Source: Parachlamydia acanthamoebae (GTDB lineage Bacteria; Chlamydiota; Chlamydiia; Chlamydiales; Parachlamydiaceae). From it: a stretch of DNA of 64,000 nucleotides. Below the pieces are notes generated by a model. That model had not been told where the DNA came from. It saw only the letters and a program-made list of their open reading frames with translations, and made no database searches. The DNA lies in NCBI RefSeq assembly GCF_000875975.1, contig NZ_BAWW01000066.1:620001-684000 (forward strand), given 5' to 3'. A program made the translations under genes and the position numbers. Shown here piece after piece: positions 9,170-18,557 of the stretch (the stretch's first letter is position 1; every line of letters begins with the position of its first letter).

Positions 9170-10837
9170 ATGACAACTTTATCGTATAATAAAAACCTTG
9201 CTTTGATAGGCGGTGGGCGCTGGGGAAAAAACTTGGCCAGAAATTTCTATCAGTTGGGTGTATTGCATACATTATGCGACTCTCATCCAACCACTTTAGA
9301 AACCTTTCGGCAAAATTACCCGGAACTCCATCTGACGTCTTCTTATGATGAAGTTCTGAACAATTCACACATTCAATCTGTGGTCATTGCTGCACCAGCT
9401 ATTGCTCATTATGCTCTTGCAAAAAAGGCTCTTCTTGCTGGAAAAGATGTTTATGTCGAAAAACCTTTGTGTTTAGATAGCCGAGAAGGGGAAGAGCTCA
9501 TCCATTTAGCTGAAGAAAAAGGCTGTATCCTCATGGTAGGACACCTTTTGCAATACCATCCTTGCATCAAAGCTTTGCAAGAGCTTTTGGGACGAGGAGA
9601 GCTAGGAAAATTACACTATATCGTTTCAAACCGTTTAAATCTCGGCAGCATTCGCACAGAAGAAAATGCGCTGTGGAGCTTTGCTCCACATGACATTTCC
9701 GTCATTCTGTCTTTAGTAGGACACAACCTTCCTCATCAAGTGCGTTGTACTGGTGCTGACTACCTTTCTAAAGGTGTTGCCGATACGACCATGACAACTC
9801 TTCGCTTTGCCAATGATGTGCGCGCTCATATTTATGTCAGCTGGTTGCACCCTTTTAAAGAGCAAAAACTTGTGGTGATTGGATCGACTGGAATGGCGGT
9901 TTTCGACGACACAAAACCGTGGGATGAAAAGCTTGTGCTTTATCGAAATCACGTAACTTGGACAGATGGAAATATTCCCTTGGCAAACAAAAATGAAGCC
10001 GAAAAAGTCGTTGTTCCTCAAGCTGAGCCTCTCAGAGAGGAATGCCTTCACTTCATTAAATGCTGCCAAGAGCGGATTGCCCCCCGAACTGATGGTAAAG
10101 AAGGGTTACAAGTGCTGAAGGTTTTACAAGCTGCTCAAGCTAGCTTAAATGAGGACGGAGCGGAAAAAAATCCATCCATTAAATCTTCTTTAGAGCAAAC
10201 CTCTCCTCAATATTATGCCCACCCCACGGCTATAATTGGTCCTCAAGCAGAAATTGAAGTGGGCACTAAAATTTGGCATTTCAGCCACATCATGGATGGA
10301 GCAAAAGTCGGCCAAGCATGCAATATCGGTCAAAATGTGGTGATTAGCCCCTCTGTTGTGCTAGGGAAAAATGTCAAAGTTCAAAACAACGTCAGTGTTT
10401 ATACGGGCGTCATTTGCGAGGACCACGTTTTTCTAGGTCCTAGCATGGTTTTCACAAACGTGATTAATCCCCGCAGTGCAGTCAATAGACGCGGCGAATA
10501 TCAAAAAACGTTCGTTCGTAAGGGAGCTACAATCGGTGCCAATGCAACCATTGTTTGTGGTGTTGAGCTTGGCGAATATTGTTTTATTGGATCCGGCGCT
10601 GTGATTACAAAAGATATTCCTCCATATGCTCTTATCGTAGGAAATCCTGGCCGTCAGATTGGTTGGATGAGCCGCCATGGAGAAAAACTCGATTTGCCAG
10701 TTTCTATTCCTGAAGATGAAATACTTGAAGCATCCTGCCCTGTCACAGGAGAACGTTATCAATTAAAAGGGAATCGAATTGTACCAGTAGATATTTCCCA
10801 AGTAGCATCCGAAAACCTTCTTCAAGAAGCATTCTAA
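9170..10837 (+). CDS. wbpB-wbpD: Fused WbpB-like 3-dehydrogenase and WbpD-like N-acetyltransferase
   Basis: A 555-residue bifunctional protein. Residues about 8-320 are a Gfo/Idh/MocA oxidoreductase: NAD-binding LIGGGRWGKNLAR at the start, and the characteristic EKP motif with Lys98. In the WbpB role it oxidises C3 of UDP-GlcNAcA. Residues about 348-515 are a left-handed beta-helix acyltransferase with hexapeptide repeats (IGQNVVI, LGKNVKV, IGANATI, GSGAVI), matching WbpD, which acetylates the new C3 amine. Residues about 523-545 form a short extra tail (CPVTGERYQL). The two activities are usually separate genes. Here one reading frame runs through without stop. A Gly/Pro-poor charged linker (about residues 325-345) joins them. 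Confidence 0.9.
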   Translation: MTTLSYNKNLALIGGGRWGKNLARNFYQLGVLHTLCDSHPTTLETFRQNYPELHLTSSYDEVLNNSHIQSVVIAAPAIAHYALAKKALLAGKDVYVEKPLCLDSREGEELIHLAEEKGCILMVGHLLQYHPCIKALQELLGRGELGKLHYIVSNRLNLGSIRTEENALWSFAPHDISVILSLVGHNLPHQVRCTGADYLSKGVADTTMTTLRFANDVRAHIYVSWLHPFKEQKLVVIGSTGMAVFDDTKPWDEKLVLYRNHVTWTDGNIPLANKNEAEKVVVPQAEPLREECLHFIKCCQERIAPRTDGKEGLQVLKVLQAAQASLNEDGAEKNPSIKSSLEQTSPQYYAHPTAIIGPQAEIEVGTKIWHFSHIMDGAKVGQACNIGQNVVISPSVVLGKNVKVQNNVSVYTGVICEDHVFLGPSMVFTNVINPRSAVNRRGEYQKTFVRKGATIGANATIVCGVELGEYCFIGSGAVITKDIPPYALIVGNPGRQIGWMSRHGEKLDLPVSIPEDEILEASCPVTGERYQLKGNRIVPVDISQVASENLLQEAF

Positions 10838-10848
10838 GGAATTTTTTC

Positions 10849-11925
10849 ATGAAAATTGCCACAATTATCGGGGCGCGCCCTCAATTCATCAAAGCTGCAG
10901 CTTTAAGTCGTGCCATTTCGGAACACGATCATATTCAGGAAATTCTTATTCATACGGGACAACATTATGACCGCAATATGTCGGATGTTTTCTTTTCCGA
11001 AATGGGCATTCCTACCCCCACTTACCAACTTGGGGTAGGAGGGTGTTCTCAAGGAGCTATGACGGGTCGTATGCTTGAAAAAATTGAAGAAATTTTACTG
11101 CAAGAAAAACCGGATTGGGTACTCGTCTTTGGCGACACAAATTCAACCCTAGCGGGAGCCTTAGCAGCAGTTAAGCTACACATTCCTGTTGCACATGTTG
11201 AAGCAGGGCTCCGCTCTTTCAATCGCAAAATGCCAGAAGAAATTAATCGCATTTTGACAGATCATTGTTCGAATTTGCTTTTCACTCCGACAACCTATGC
11301 AACGCAACAACTTAAACGTGAAGGTGTTTCGGAAGAAAAAATTATTCAAGCAGGCGATGTGATGTATGATACTGCCCTTTTCTATTTAGAAAAGTCCCAT
11401 CAAACAAGCACCATTCTTAATCGCCTCAACCTCCAGTCTAAGCAGTTCGTATTAGCCACAATTCACCGTGCCGAAAATACAGATGACCCAGATCGTCTGA
11501 GAGAGATATTTTTGGGGTTATCTGCCATAGGGCGTCGTACGTCTGTCGTGGTTCCCCTCCATCCTCGGACACAACAAGCACTTCAAAAACTCGCTTTATT
11601 GGACTCCATTAAACAGCATGTGACGTTAGTTGATCCAGTGGGCTATCTCGATATGACGCAACTTGAAAATCACGCTAGGTTGATTTTGACAGATTCGGGT
11701 GGCGTACAAAAAGAAGCCTATTTCTTTAAGGTCCCCTGCTTAACCTTAAGAGAAGAAACGGAGTGGGTTGAGCTTGTTGATTACGGTTTTAATCGCTTAG
11801 TTCCGATTCAAGCCCGCGCTATTGAAGAGCAATATGATGCTCACAGCTCCATGAATCCTGATTGGAATGTTTCATTATACGGGAACGGAGAAGCTGCGAA
11901 AGCAATTGTCAGCTTTCTAAAATAA
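10849..11925 (+). CDS. wbpI: UDP-GlcNAc3NAcA 2-epimerase (WbpI-like; WecB family)
   Basis: A 358-residue non-hydrolysing UDP-GlcNAc 2-epimerase family protein. Visible signatures are GARPQFIKAAAL at the N-terminus, HTGQHYDRNMSD, VFGDTNSTLAGA, HVEAGLRS, EEINR, and the C-terminal LTDSGGVQKEAYF with REETEWVE. WecB/WbpI enzymes invert C2 of the UDP sugar by anti-elimination. Placed last in an operon with WbpA, WbpE and WbpB/D-type genes, it should convert UDP-GlcNAc3NAcA to UDP-ManNAc3NAcA. Plain UDP-GlcNAc 2-epimerase is the alternative. Ribosome binding site AAGGAA. The operon ends here, and the only nearby hairpin is oriented for the converging gene. Confidence 0.9.
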   Translation: MKIATIIGARPQFIKAAALSRAISEHDHIQEILIHTGQHYDRNMSDVFFSEMGIPTPTYQLGVGGCSQGAMTGRMLEKIEEILLQEKPDWVLVFGDTNSTLAGALAAVKLHIPVAHVEAGLRSFNRKMPEEINRILTDHCSNLLFTPTTYATQQLKREGVSEEKIIQAGDVMYDTALFYLEKSHQTSTILNRLNLQSKQFVLATIHRAENTDDPDRLREIFLGLSAIGRRTSVVVPLHPRTQQALQKLALLDSIKQHVTLVDPVGYLDMTQLENHARLILTDSGGVQKEAYFFKVPCLTLREETEWVELVDYGFNRLVPIQARAIEEQYDAHSSMNPDWNVSLYGNGEAAKAIVSFLK

Positions 11926-11955
11926 AAAAACCCATCCAAACACTTGCATGGGTTC
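11926..11955 (-). terminator. Rho-independent terminator of the Gly-rich gene, between converging genes
   Basis: On the minus strand AACCCAT and ATGGGTT form a 7-bp stem around a 12-nt loop and are followed by a run of seven T. It serves the minus-strand gene at 11983. The A run on the other side means it could also act weakly on the wbp operon. Confidence 0.75.
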
Positions 11956-11982
11956 CAAGGAAAGAGAAACTCTTTCGGTCGC

Positions 11983-12300
11983 TTATGATTTGCTCAGCGC
12001 ACTTTTAATTAAAGCAACAACAGCTGTTAAAACAGCTCCGCCGATACCGCTACTTCCGATATTGGCAAGGATAGAACCGATATCTAAGCCAGAGCCTGCA
12101 GCATGTCCAATTGCATCCGTTACACCACTTTTATGCAATGTCTCTAACATTTGGAGAAGAGACCCACCTGCACCACCTCCGATTAAGCCAACAATTGTGT
12201 TGCCTAATCCACCTAGATCTTTTTCTTTCATTGCAGCACCAGCAAGATTTCCTCCAGCAACACCGCTCAATAAACTTATAATGAGACTCACGATATCCAT
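11983..12300 (-). CDS. Small Gly-rich hydrophobic (membrane-associated) protein
   Basis: A 105-residue protein made almost entirely of Gly, Ala, Leu, Ile and Ser, with repeated GG and GxxxG steps (LIGGGAGGSLL, GSSGIGGAVL). It has an N-terminal hydrophobic segment (MDIVSLIISLLSGVAGG) and a C-terminal one (AVLTAVVALIKSALSKS). A strong ribosome binding site (AAGGAGG, 5 bp from ATG) and its own terminator show a real, separately transcribed gene. Similar small Gly-rich proteins occur in many bacteria without known function. It could insert in or associate with a membrane. No catalytic residues are expected. Confidence 0.8.
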   Translation of the reverse strand: MDIVSLIISLLSGVAGGNLAGAAMKEKDLGGLGNTIVGLIGGGAGGSLLQMLETLHKSGVTDAIGHAAGSGLDIGSILANIGSSGIGGAVLTAVVALIKSALSKS

Positions 12301-12619
12301 AAAATCCTCCTTGTAGGTTTGATCGGAAGCTAAAATGTTTTTTTTATTTTGTCAAATAATGTTTTTCTTTCCTTGTTCAAGGAAAACTTTAGCGATTTAT
12401 ATCCATCAAGTTGGGCTGATTTATTATGTTAAGTCTCCAAGGCAACATTTGGAAAAATTGACGGAAGATCGCAAAAGTAGATTGAATTGTATCTACTTTT
12501 CATTTGCTAATTAAATATTTTTTAAATAAAACGCACATTTTATATTGATTGAATAAAATTAATCGAAATTAAAAATAACTTAACTCAACAAATCAATTGT
12601 TCATAGATTAAAATTTCTC

Positions 12620-13194
12620 TTCTTTTCTCTCATAGCGCTAGCGGTTGAGAGCACAAGTTTACTTTTTTTGAATAGCAATAAATGTTTTAATGCGCGCAGT
12701 CCTGCCACGTATAGGCTTCCCGCTTGCAATCTCTTGATGAAAATCAATCGCTGACATTTTCCGATGAATCTGTTTTTTGGAAGTTCGTCAACGGGGAAAC
12801 TCTCTATAAAGGAACAATCCATCTTAGGAGTCAAGAGGGTCACGCACGACTCAAATCTTTTGGAGAAAAGCGGGGTTAATGCATATAGCAACTCACCAAG
12901 GGATAGACCAAACGTTCATATATCGAACCGCCACTTGGATTAGTCTGGCGTCCATACCAAGATCAACCAACCACGTTAAATTAGTGGAGTTAATGGCCTT
13001 GAACCGACCATTCGTTTATCTGAAAAATCGAACTCCACATGCAGATTGAATAAATTATCTCGACTCCATGCTCAAAAGATTTTGAAATAAAAATTTCAAA
13101 AAATAAGACACTCATCAAATCTGATGGGAAAAAGCCAAATTCGTGGTTCACTCGAGAGATTTTTCTGCTCCCAGCCAAGGAGGACTATTTTTAG
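12620..13194 (+). pseudogene. Probable decayed gene remnant of unknown family
   Basis: No intact gene lies in the 970 bp between the Gly-rich gene and nrdB. On the plus strand, stretches with coding character survive in different frames and are broken by stops: one at about 12725-12880 (SDESVFWKFVNGETLYKG, then ending in a stop), and one ending near 13193 (SWFTREIFLLPAKEDYF then a stop). This looks like a gene eroded by frameshifts. The minus-strand open frames here have no ribosome binding sites and look like by-products. The family is not recognised. Confidence 0.35.
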
Positions 13195-13228
13195 ATGGGA
13201 AGGATTTCATAAATTTGATTAAGAAATA

Positions 13229-13265
13229 AAAAGCCTAGAAGAGAGGAAGTTCTTCTAGGCTTTTA
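13229..13265 (-). terminator. Terminator of nrdAB
   Basis: On the minus strand AAAAGCCTAGAAGA pairs with TCTTCTAGGCTTTTT across an 8-nt loop, giving a long stem and a T run. It lies 9 bp after the stop codon of nrdB. The symmetrical A and T flanks would let it act in both directions. Confidence 0.9.
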
Positions 13266-13273
13266 TTGGAAGA

Positions 13274-14311
13274 TTACCAAACGAGGGCTGCGCCGCTTTG
13301 GTATTGAGTCACACGTGTTTCAAAGAAGTTTTTCTCTTTGTCTAAGTCCATGACTTCACTCATCCAAGGGAATGGATTCGCTGTATTATATTGAGGCTTT
13401 AAACCAATTCTTTCTAATCGTCGGTCCGCAATATAACCGACATAGTCGCGGAAAAGAGCCGCATTTAAACCCAAAATTCCATTTGGCAAGCAATCAGCCG
13501 CATACTGAATTTCAAGCTCAACAGCTTCTTTTACCATGTCTATGATTTGATCTTTAAACTCAGGTGTCCACACTTCTGGATTTTCTTCTTTGATTGTATT
13601 AATCAAATCGATTCCGAAGTTGAGGTGGATACTTTCGTCCCTTAAAATGTACTGAAATTGTTCGCCAATTCCCGTCATAATATTTTTACGATGGAAAGAG
13701 AGGATCATCACAAATCCACTATAGAAGAAGATTCCTTCCATAATGATGTAAAATCCAATCAAGTTCTTCAAAAACGTTTGAACCCCTTCTGGAGTATCTG
13801 TCGTGAACCCTTCCTGCATAACTTCTTCTGTAAGCTTCATCTCAAACGCATCTTTTGCATGAATGGAGTTTACAGCATTATACATGTCAAAAACTTCTCT
13901 TTGATCAAGAGAAAGAGATTCCACGATGTAATGAAAAGTATGCGTATGTACAGCTTCTTCAAAAGCTTGTCTTAGCAAATACTGACGCGCTTCAGCATTT
14001 GTTAAGTGCTTAAAAATAGCCAAAACAATGTTGTTTCCCACCAAGCTTTCAGCTGTGCTGAAAAAGCCAAGGTTGCGCATAATCACAAGTCTTTCGTCGT
14101 TGCTTAAACGATTTGATTTCCATAATTCGATATCTTTCTGCATCGGAACTTCTGAAGGCATCCAGTTGTTATGACACCCATTCAAATAATGTTCCCAAGC
14201 CCAATGATATTTTAAAGGCATCAGTTGATTCACATCAACTTGCTTGCAATTTAAAATGCGCTTTTGTTGTGCGGCTGCTTCCGCTTCCTCAGGAATAAGA
14301 CAACTCGACAT
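13274..14311 (-). CDS. nrdB: Ribonucleotide reductase small subunit, class Ic (Mn/Fe type)
   Basis: A 345-residue beta subunit. Counting from the ATG at 14311, the metal ligands fall at about Glu88, Glu119 and His122 in the block [10 protein letters not shown], and the position of the radical tyrosine is Phe126. In Chlamydia trachomatis the same place is Phe127, and the enzyme uses a Mn(IV)/Fe(III) cofactor in place of the tyrosyl radical. The second ligand set (GIGEQ..., [10 protein letters not shown]) is present. An upstream TTG would add five residues, but it lies inside the ribosome binding site GGAGGAAGGA, so the ATG is preferred. It follows nrdA by 44 bp and ends at a strong terminator. 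Confidence 0.95.
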   Translation of the reverse strand: MSSCLIPEEAEAAAQQKRILNCKQVDVNQLMPLKYHWAWEHYLNGCHNNWMPSEVPMQKDIELWKSNRLSNDERLVIMRNLGFFSTAESLVGNNIVLAIFKHLTNAEARQYLLRQAFEEAVHTHTFHYIVESLSLDQREVFDMYNAVNSIHAKDAFEMKLTEEVMQEGFTTDTPEGVQTFLKNLIGFYIIMEGIFFYSGFVMILSFHRKNIMTGIGEQFQYILRDESIHLNFGIDLINTIKEENPEVWTPEFKDQIIDMVKEAVELEIQYAADCLPNGILGLNAALFRDYVGYIADRRLERIGLKPQYNTANPFPWMSEVMDLDKEKNFFETRVTQYQSGAALVW

Positions 14312-14355
14312 GATTCCTTCCTCCAATTACTAATTTAAATATTTTCATCTTTTCC

Positions 14356-17211
14356 TTACTGACAGCTTTCACATTCATCGCCAGATAAACTGCAACTTTT
14401 TGGAATAGAGCTATCACGTTCAACACGGATTGATCCCGATGCGGAACGACTTTTCATCCAGCGTGGCTGAATCCCTTTTTTGTTGATATCTAAAGTCGAT
14501 TTTTCAACTTGGGTTGCAGCTTTTGATCGTAGGTAATAGGTCGTTTTTAATCCTTTTTCCCATGCTAATAAATACATGTCACTCAGCTTTCTACCATCAG
14601 GTGCGTTTACATATAGGTTTAAAGATTGTCCCATATCGATCCATTTTTGTCTGCGGCTAGCACATTCAATTAACCACTTGGGTTCAATTTCGAAAGCTGT
14701 TTTGTACAAGCCCTTCAAATCTTCAGGGAATTGTTCAATTTCTTGAACAGATCCATCATAATATTTGAGCTCATCTAACATATCCTGGTTCCAAAGATCT
14801 CTTTCTTTTAGGTCTTTGACTAACCATTCATTTAACACCGCAAATTCACCTGAAAGGTTAGATTTGACATACAGTAGAGAGAATGTCGGTTCAATTGATT
14901 GACTAAGCCCTGAAATATGTGCAATCGTCGCTGTTGGAGCAATCGCCATAGTATTGCAATTACGCATCCCATGTTTCTGAATCTCTTTTCTAACCACGCT
15001 CCAATCTTTTTTCGAGGTTCTATCCATATGAAGATAACCCTTTCTTTCATTATCTAAAAGCGCAATGCTGTCGATTGGAAGAATGCCCTGGCTCCACTTG
15101 GATCCTCTATAAGAAGAGTAAACGCCTCTTTCCTTAGCCAACTCTGTAGAAGCTAGAATAGCATGATAGGAAATCATTTCCATGCTTGCATCTGCAAATT
15201 CTACAGCTTCTTGGCTGTCATAAGCAATTCTGAAATGATACAAGGCATCTTGGAAACCCATTAAACCAAGTCCAACTGGACGGTGTCGCAAGTTAGACTC
15301 ACGCGCTTCTTTTGTTGGATAGTAGTTAATGTCAATCACATTATCTAGCATACGCATAGCTGTTCGGATTGTTTTTGCTAAAAACTGCTCATCTAAGAAG
15401 TCACCTTTAATATGTGCAGCAAGGTTAATCGAACCTAGGTTGCAAACAGCGGTTTCATTTTCAGATGTATTAAGCAAAATTTCCGTGCACAAGTTCGAAC
15501 TATGCACAACACCAGCGTGGGATTGTGGTGATCGAATATTGGAAGGATCTTTAAATGTCATCCATGGGTGCCCTGTTTCAAAGAGCATGGTGATCATTTT
15601 TCTCCAAAGATCCATGGCTGGAATTACTTTAAATAACTTGATTTTGCCTTCTTGCGCAAGTCTTTCGTATTCACAATATCTCTTTTCAAATTCGATGCCA
15701 TACAAATCATGTAAATCTGGTGTATCTGATGGATTGAACAGAGTCCAGACGCTTTGCTCTCTAACTCTTTTCATGAAAAGATCTGGAATCCAGTTCGCGG
15801 TGTTCATGTCATGCGTACGGCGACGTTCGTCTCCTGTATTTTTACGCAATTCCACAAAGTCTTCGATGTCCAAGTGCCAAGTTTCTAGATAAGCACAAAC
15901 AGCTCCCTTTCGCTTTCCACCCTGGTTTACCGCTACAGCTGTATCATTAGCAACTTTCAAGAAGGGCACAACACCCTGTGTTAATCCATTCGTTCCATGA
16001 ATTGTAGCACCTGTTGCACGGATATTTGTCCAATCGTTACCAATTCCTCCTGACCACTTGGATAAACTCGCATTGTCAGCAATCACTTTAAAGATGTTAA
16101 CCAAATCATCTTGCACTGTAGAAAGGTAGCAAGAGCTCAATTGAGGATGCAAAGATCCAGAATTGAACAGGGTCGGTGTAGAAGAAATAAAATGGAACTG
16201 AGATAAGACGTTATAAAACTCAATGGCTCGCTCTTCTCGGTTTTCCTTTTCATTTAAAGCGAGACCCATCGCAACACGCATCCAAAAGTATTGCGGTGTT
16301 TCGATGCGATCATTTTTAACATGGATCAGATAACGGTCATAGAGTGTTTGAACACCAATGTAAGTAAATAGCTTATCGCGCGAAGAATCTAAGTTTTGGG
16401 CCAACTTCTCTAAGTCATATCCAAATAATTCAGGTGTTAAACGCTTAGCCATTACCCCTTTTCTGATATATTGCTCAAAATGGGATACGTGCAAGTTAGC
16501 AACTTCTGAAGGGTGGCATTCTTGTTCAAAAACTTCATTGTAAATATCTTGAAGAAGTAAACGTGCAGCTACATAGTTGTATGCGGGTTCTTTTTCAATT
16601 TTTGAACGTGCAGAAAAGATTGCGGATTCATTCAATTCTTTAAAAAGCACACCATCATAAAGATGCTTAAGCATTTCTTCAATCAATTCTTGCGGATTGC
16701 ACAACTCTTTAAAGTCGGCGCAAGCATGCTCCATTTTGGATTGCATTTTTTGTGTGTTTAATGGGGATTTTGTTCCATCAGGATACGTCACGTACAAAGT
16801 AGATTTTACCTGTTCGTTAGCGGGTATCGCCGTTTCTTTAAATGCTCGCGCTCTTTTTCTTTCTTCTCTGTATAAAATATACCCACGTGCAACCTGATGA
16901 TATCCTTCTTGCATTAATTCTTTTTCGACAAGATCTTGGATCTTTTCGATAGGGACGGGTTCGTCTCTTGTTAAAGAAAGGATAGATGAAATGACAGCGG
17001 ACGTGATTCCATTCGTCACCTTTTGGATTTCCTCAGGTAAAGCTTGGTCAGCTCCCAAAAGCAGCTCAGCACGAAATGCCTTTGTAATCGCCAAACGAAT
17101 TCTTTCTCCATCAAACGACACGGAAGAACCATTGCGTTTAACTACCCACAAGTTCTTGGACTCGCTTGCAAATTCAGAGGGGCATAAAGTCCCCGGTGAT
17201 GTATCAGACAT
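14356..17211 (-). CDS. nrdA: Ribonucleoside-diphosphate reductase large subunit
   Basis: A 951-residue catalytic subunit of class I ribonucleotide reductase. Two ATP-cone regulatory domains precede the core: one beginning near residue 22 ([17 protein letters not shown]) and one near 136 ([14 protein letters not shown]). The barrel has the expected NLCTEI and CNLGSINL cysteines and the SIEPTF block, and the C-terminus ends in the thioredoxin-reacting pair CESC. I recall three ATP cones and about 1047 residues in Chlamydia trachomatis, so this protein seems one cone shorter. It reduces NDPs with NrdB. It starts at ATG with GGGAG just upstream, after a 495-bp non-coding region likely to hold the promoter. 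No clear NrdR box was found. Confidence 0.95.
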   Translation of the reverse strand: MSDTSPGTLCPSEFASESKNLWVVKRNGSSVSFDGERIRLAITKAFRAELLLGADQALPEEIQKVTNGITSAVISSILSLTRDEPVPIEKIQDLVEKELMQEGYHQVARGYILYREERKRARAFKETAIPANEQVKSTLYVTYPDGTKSPLNTQKMQSKMEHACADFKELCNPQELIEEMLKHLYDGVLFKELNESAIFSARSKIEKEPAYNYVAARLLLQDIYNEVFEQECHPSEVANLHVSHFEQYIRKGVMAKRLTPELFGYDLEKLAQNLDSSRDKLFTYIGVQTLYDRYLIHVKNDRIETPQYFWMRVAMGLALNEKENREERAIEFYNVLSQFHFISSTPTLFNSGSLHPQLSSCYLSTVQDDLVNIFKVIADNASLSKWSGGIGNDWTNIRATGATIHGTNGLTQGVVPFLKVANDTAVAVNQGGKRKGAVCAYLETWHLDIEDFVELRKNTGDERRRTHDMNTANWIPDLFMKRVREQSVWTLFNPSDTPDLHDLYGIEFEKRYCEYERLAQEGKIKLFKVIPAMDLWRKMITMLFETGHPWMTFKDPSNIRSPQSHAGVVHSSNLCTEILLNTSENETAVCNLGSINLAAHIKGDFLDEQFLAKTIRTAMRMLDNVIDINYYPTKEARESNLRHRPVGLGLMGFQDALYHFRIAYDSQEAVEFADASMEMISYHAILASTELAKERGVYSSYRGSKWSQGILPIDSIALLDNERKGYLHMDRTSKKDWSVVRKEIQKHGMRNCNTMAIAPTATIAHISGLSQSIEPTFSLLYVKSNLSGEFAVLNEWLVKDLKERDLWNQDMLDELKYYDGSVQEIEQFPEDLKGLYKTAFEIEPKWLIECASRRQKWIDMGQSLNLYVNAPDGRKLSDMYLLAWEKGLKTTYYLRSKAATQVEKSTLDINKKGIQPRWMKSRSASGSIRVERDSSIPKSCSLSGDECESCQ

Positions 17212-17706
17212 TACTCACTCCCATGATCAATCAAACTATTTAATCTTGTTGCAATTCAAATATTTTCCGTTGCAAAAAAAGAATTTTCTCTTATAAGACT
17301 AAGACGCCCTATTTTAAGAGCTAGCAACGTTAATATCGCTTCTTAAAAAGAAAAGAGAACCGATCCATGCGCAAGAAATCATGATCCTGCTTTTCTGTTT
17401 CGATTCCGCTTCTCTTGGCCGGCAAAGATGATTACTTTAAAATAATCACTATATGAATGACATTGTTCTTTTTGCCTGCCGAAGTCATGCAAAATCAGGC
17501 TCATTCATAACCATTGGGACCTTAAATCGTCAAGCTTTTTGCTCATTCCAGATTGACGACTTTTGCAAACGATTAAGATCCAAAGGTAAACTTATGAAAA
17601 TAACAAATTCCCGCTCAAACTTATAACTAAGTGAAATTAATTAAGCTGGTTAGTATAAACCAATAACTGTTTTAGAAACAGATAATTATCGCATAATTTA
17701 ACTTCG
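17212..17706. other. Divergent intergenic region between nrdA and the IMPase-family gene
   Basis: 495 bp with no open frame of interest. It must contain the divergent promoters of nrdAB (minus) and the inositol-monophosphatase-family gene (plus). Small hairpins such as CTGTTTTAGAAACAG near 17667 are present, but they lack T runs. I looked for a NrdR box and found no convincing match. Confidence 0.4.
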
Positions 17707-18534
17707 GTGTCAAAGATGAAACTCCCTAACTTATCTCTATTACAGGCCTACCTAAAAACAGCGACATTGGCTGCTACTAGCGGGGGTAAAATCTTAAAAA
17801 AGTACTGGAAAAATGTCAAACAGATCGAAGATAAAAGTACAGCAGGTGATTTAGTTACAGAGGCGGACAAGGAATCAGAAAAAATCATTTTACAAATGAT
17901 CACCGAAGCTTATCCCGATCACGCCATTCTTGCTGAAGAATCCTCTGAAAAACACCTTTCTTCCTCTTCTGATTTTCTGTGGGTCATTGATCCATTGGAT
18001 GGCACAGTCAATTATGCCCACCAAAATCCCATGGTGGCTATCTCTATCGCCCTACTTTATCAAAATAAGGTCGTTGTAGGTGTGGTTTTTAATCCTTTTT
18101 ATCAAGAATTATTCCAAGCTATTAAAGGGATGGGAGCCACATTAAACGGAGAAAAAATCACCGTTTCTCAAACCAGAGCTCTTGACAAAAGCCTTTTAGC
18201 CACAGGTTTTGCCTATGATCGGCGCACAACCACTGATACCAATTATCCAGAATTTTGCCATTTAACCAATTTAACACATGGCGTGCGTCGTTTTGGGGCC
18301 GCTTCATTGGACCTAGCCTTTGTCGCTGCTGGTCGTTTTGATGGATACTGGGAACGTGGGCTTAAGCCCTGGGACATGGCGGCTGGTGCCTTACTCGTTC
18401 AAGAAGCAGGTGGAAAAATATCGGCCTACAATGAAACCCCCTTTGATCTCCAATCGGGGAAAATCTTAGCCACTAATGGAATGCTACATCATGCTTTAAG
18501 TCAAGAGTTACTTAACTTATCTATGCAAACTTAA
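17707..18534 (+). CDS. Inositol monophosphatase family phosphatase (SuhB/CysQ-like)
   Basis: A 275-residue member of the lithium-sensitive, Mg-dependent sugar phosphatase family. The metal-binding motifs are in order: DLVTEADKESE, the Glu pair in ILAEESS, WVIDPLDGTVNY, and the C-terminal GLKPWDMAAGALLVQEAGG. The WDMAAG form is usual for SuhB-type inositol-1-monophosphatases. 3'(2')-bisphosphate nucleotidase and fructose-bisphosphatase activities occur in the same family, so the substrate is open. The frame starts at GTG (17707), with an ATG three codons later. There is no strong ribosome binding site for either. Not in an operon; a hairpin follows the stop. Confidence 0.88.
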   Translation: MSKMKLPNLSLLQAYLKTATLAATSGGKILKKYWKNVKQIEDKSTAGDLVTEADKESEKIILQMITEAYPDHAILAEESSEKHLSSSSDFLWVIDPLDGTVNYAHQNPMVAISIALLYQNKVVVGVVFNPFYQELFQAIKGMGATLNGEKITVSQTRALDKSLLATGFAYDRRTTTDTNYPEFCHLTNLTHGVRRFGAASLDLAFVAAGRFDGYWERGLKPWDMAAGALLVQEAGGKISAYNETPFDLQSGKILATNGMLHHALSQELLNLSMQT

Positions 18535-18553
18535 GGCGACAAAGTCGCCTTTC
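18534..18553 (+). terminator. Short hairpin after the IMPase-family gene
   Basis: AGGCGAC-AAA-GTCGCCT forms a 7-bp GC-rich stem with a three-base loop, followed by only TTC. It overlaps the stop codon region and lies between converging genes. The short T run makes it a modest terminator. Confidence 0.6.
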
Positions 18554-18557
18554 AACG

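Noticed and set aside
11948-12316. 122-residue plus-strand open frame, Pro-rich
   Set aside because: It is the complement of the Gly-rich gene (Gly codons read as Pro on the other strand), and starts inside the terminator.
12601-12891. 96-residue minus-strand open frame
   Set aside because: No ribosome binding site and no motif; the plus strand carries more convincing coding remnants in the same place.
15329-15892. 187-residue plus-strand open frame inside nrdA
   Set aside because: Antisense to a highly conserved part of nrdA; composition reflects the complement of that gene.
17212-17400. NrdR box upstream of nrdA
   Set aside because: No close match to the AT-rich NrdR consensus was found by eye; a weight-matrix scan would be needed to say more.
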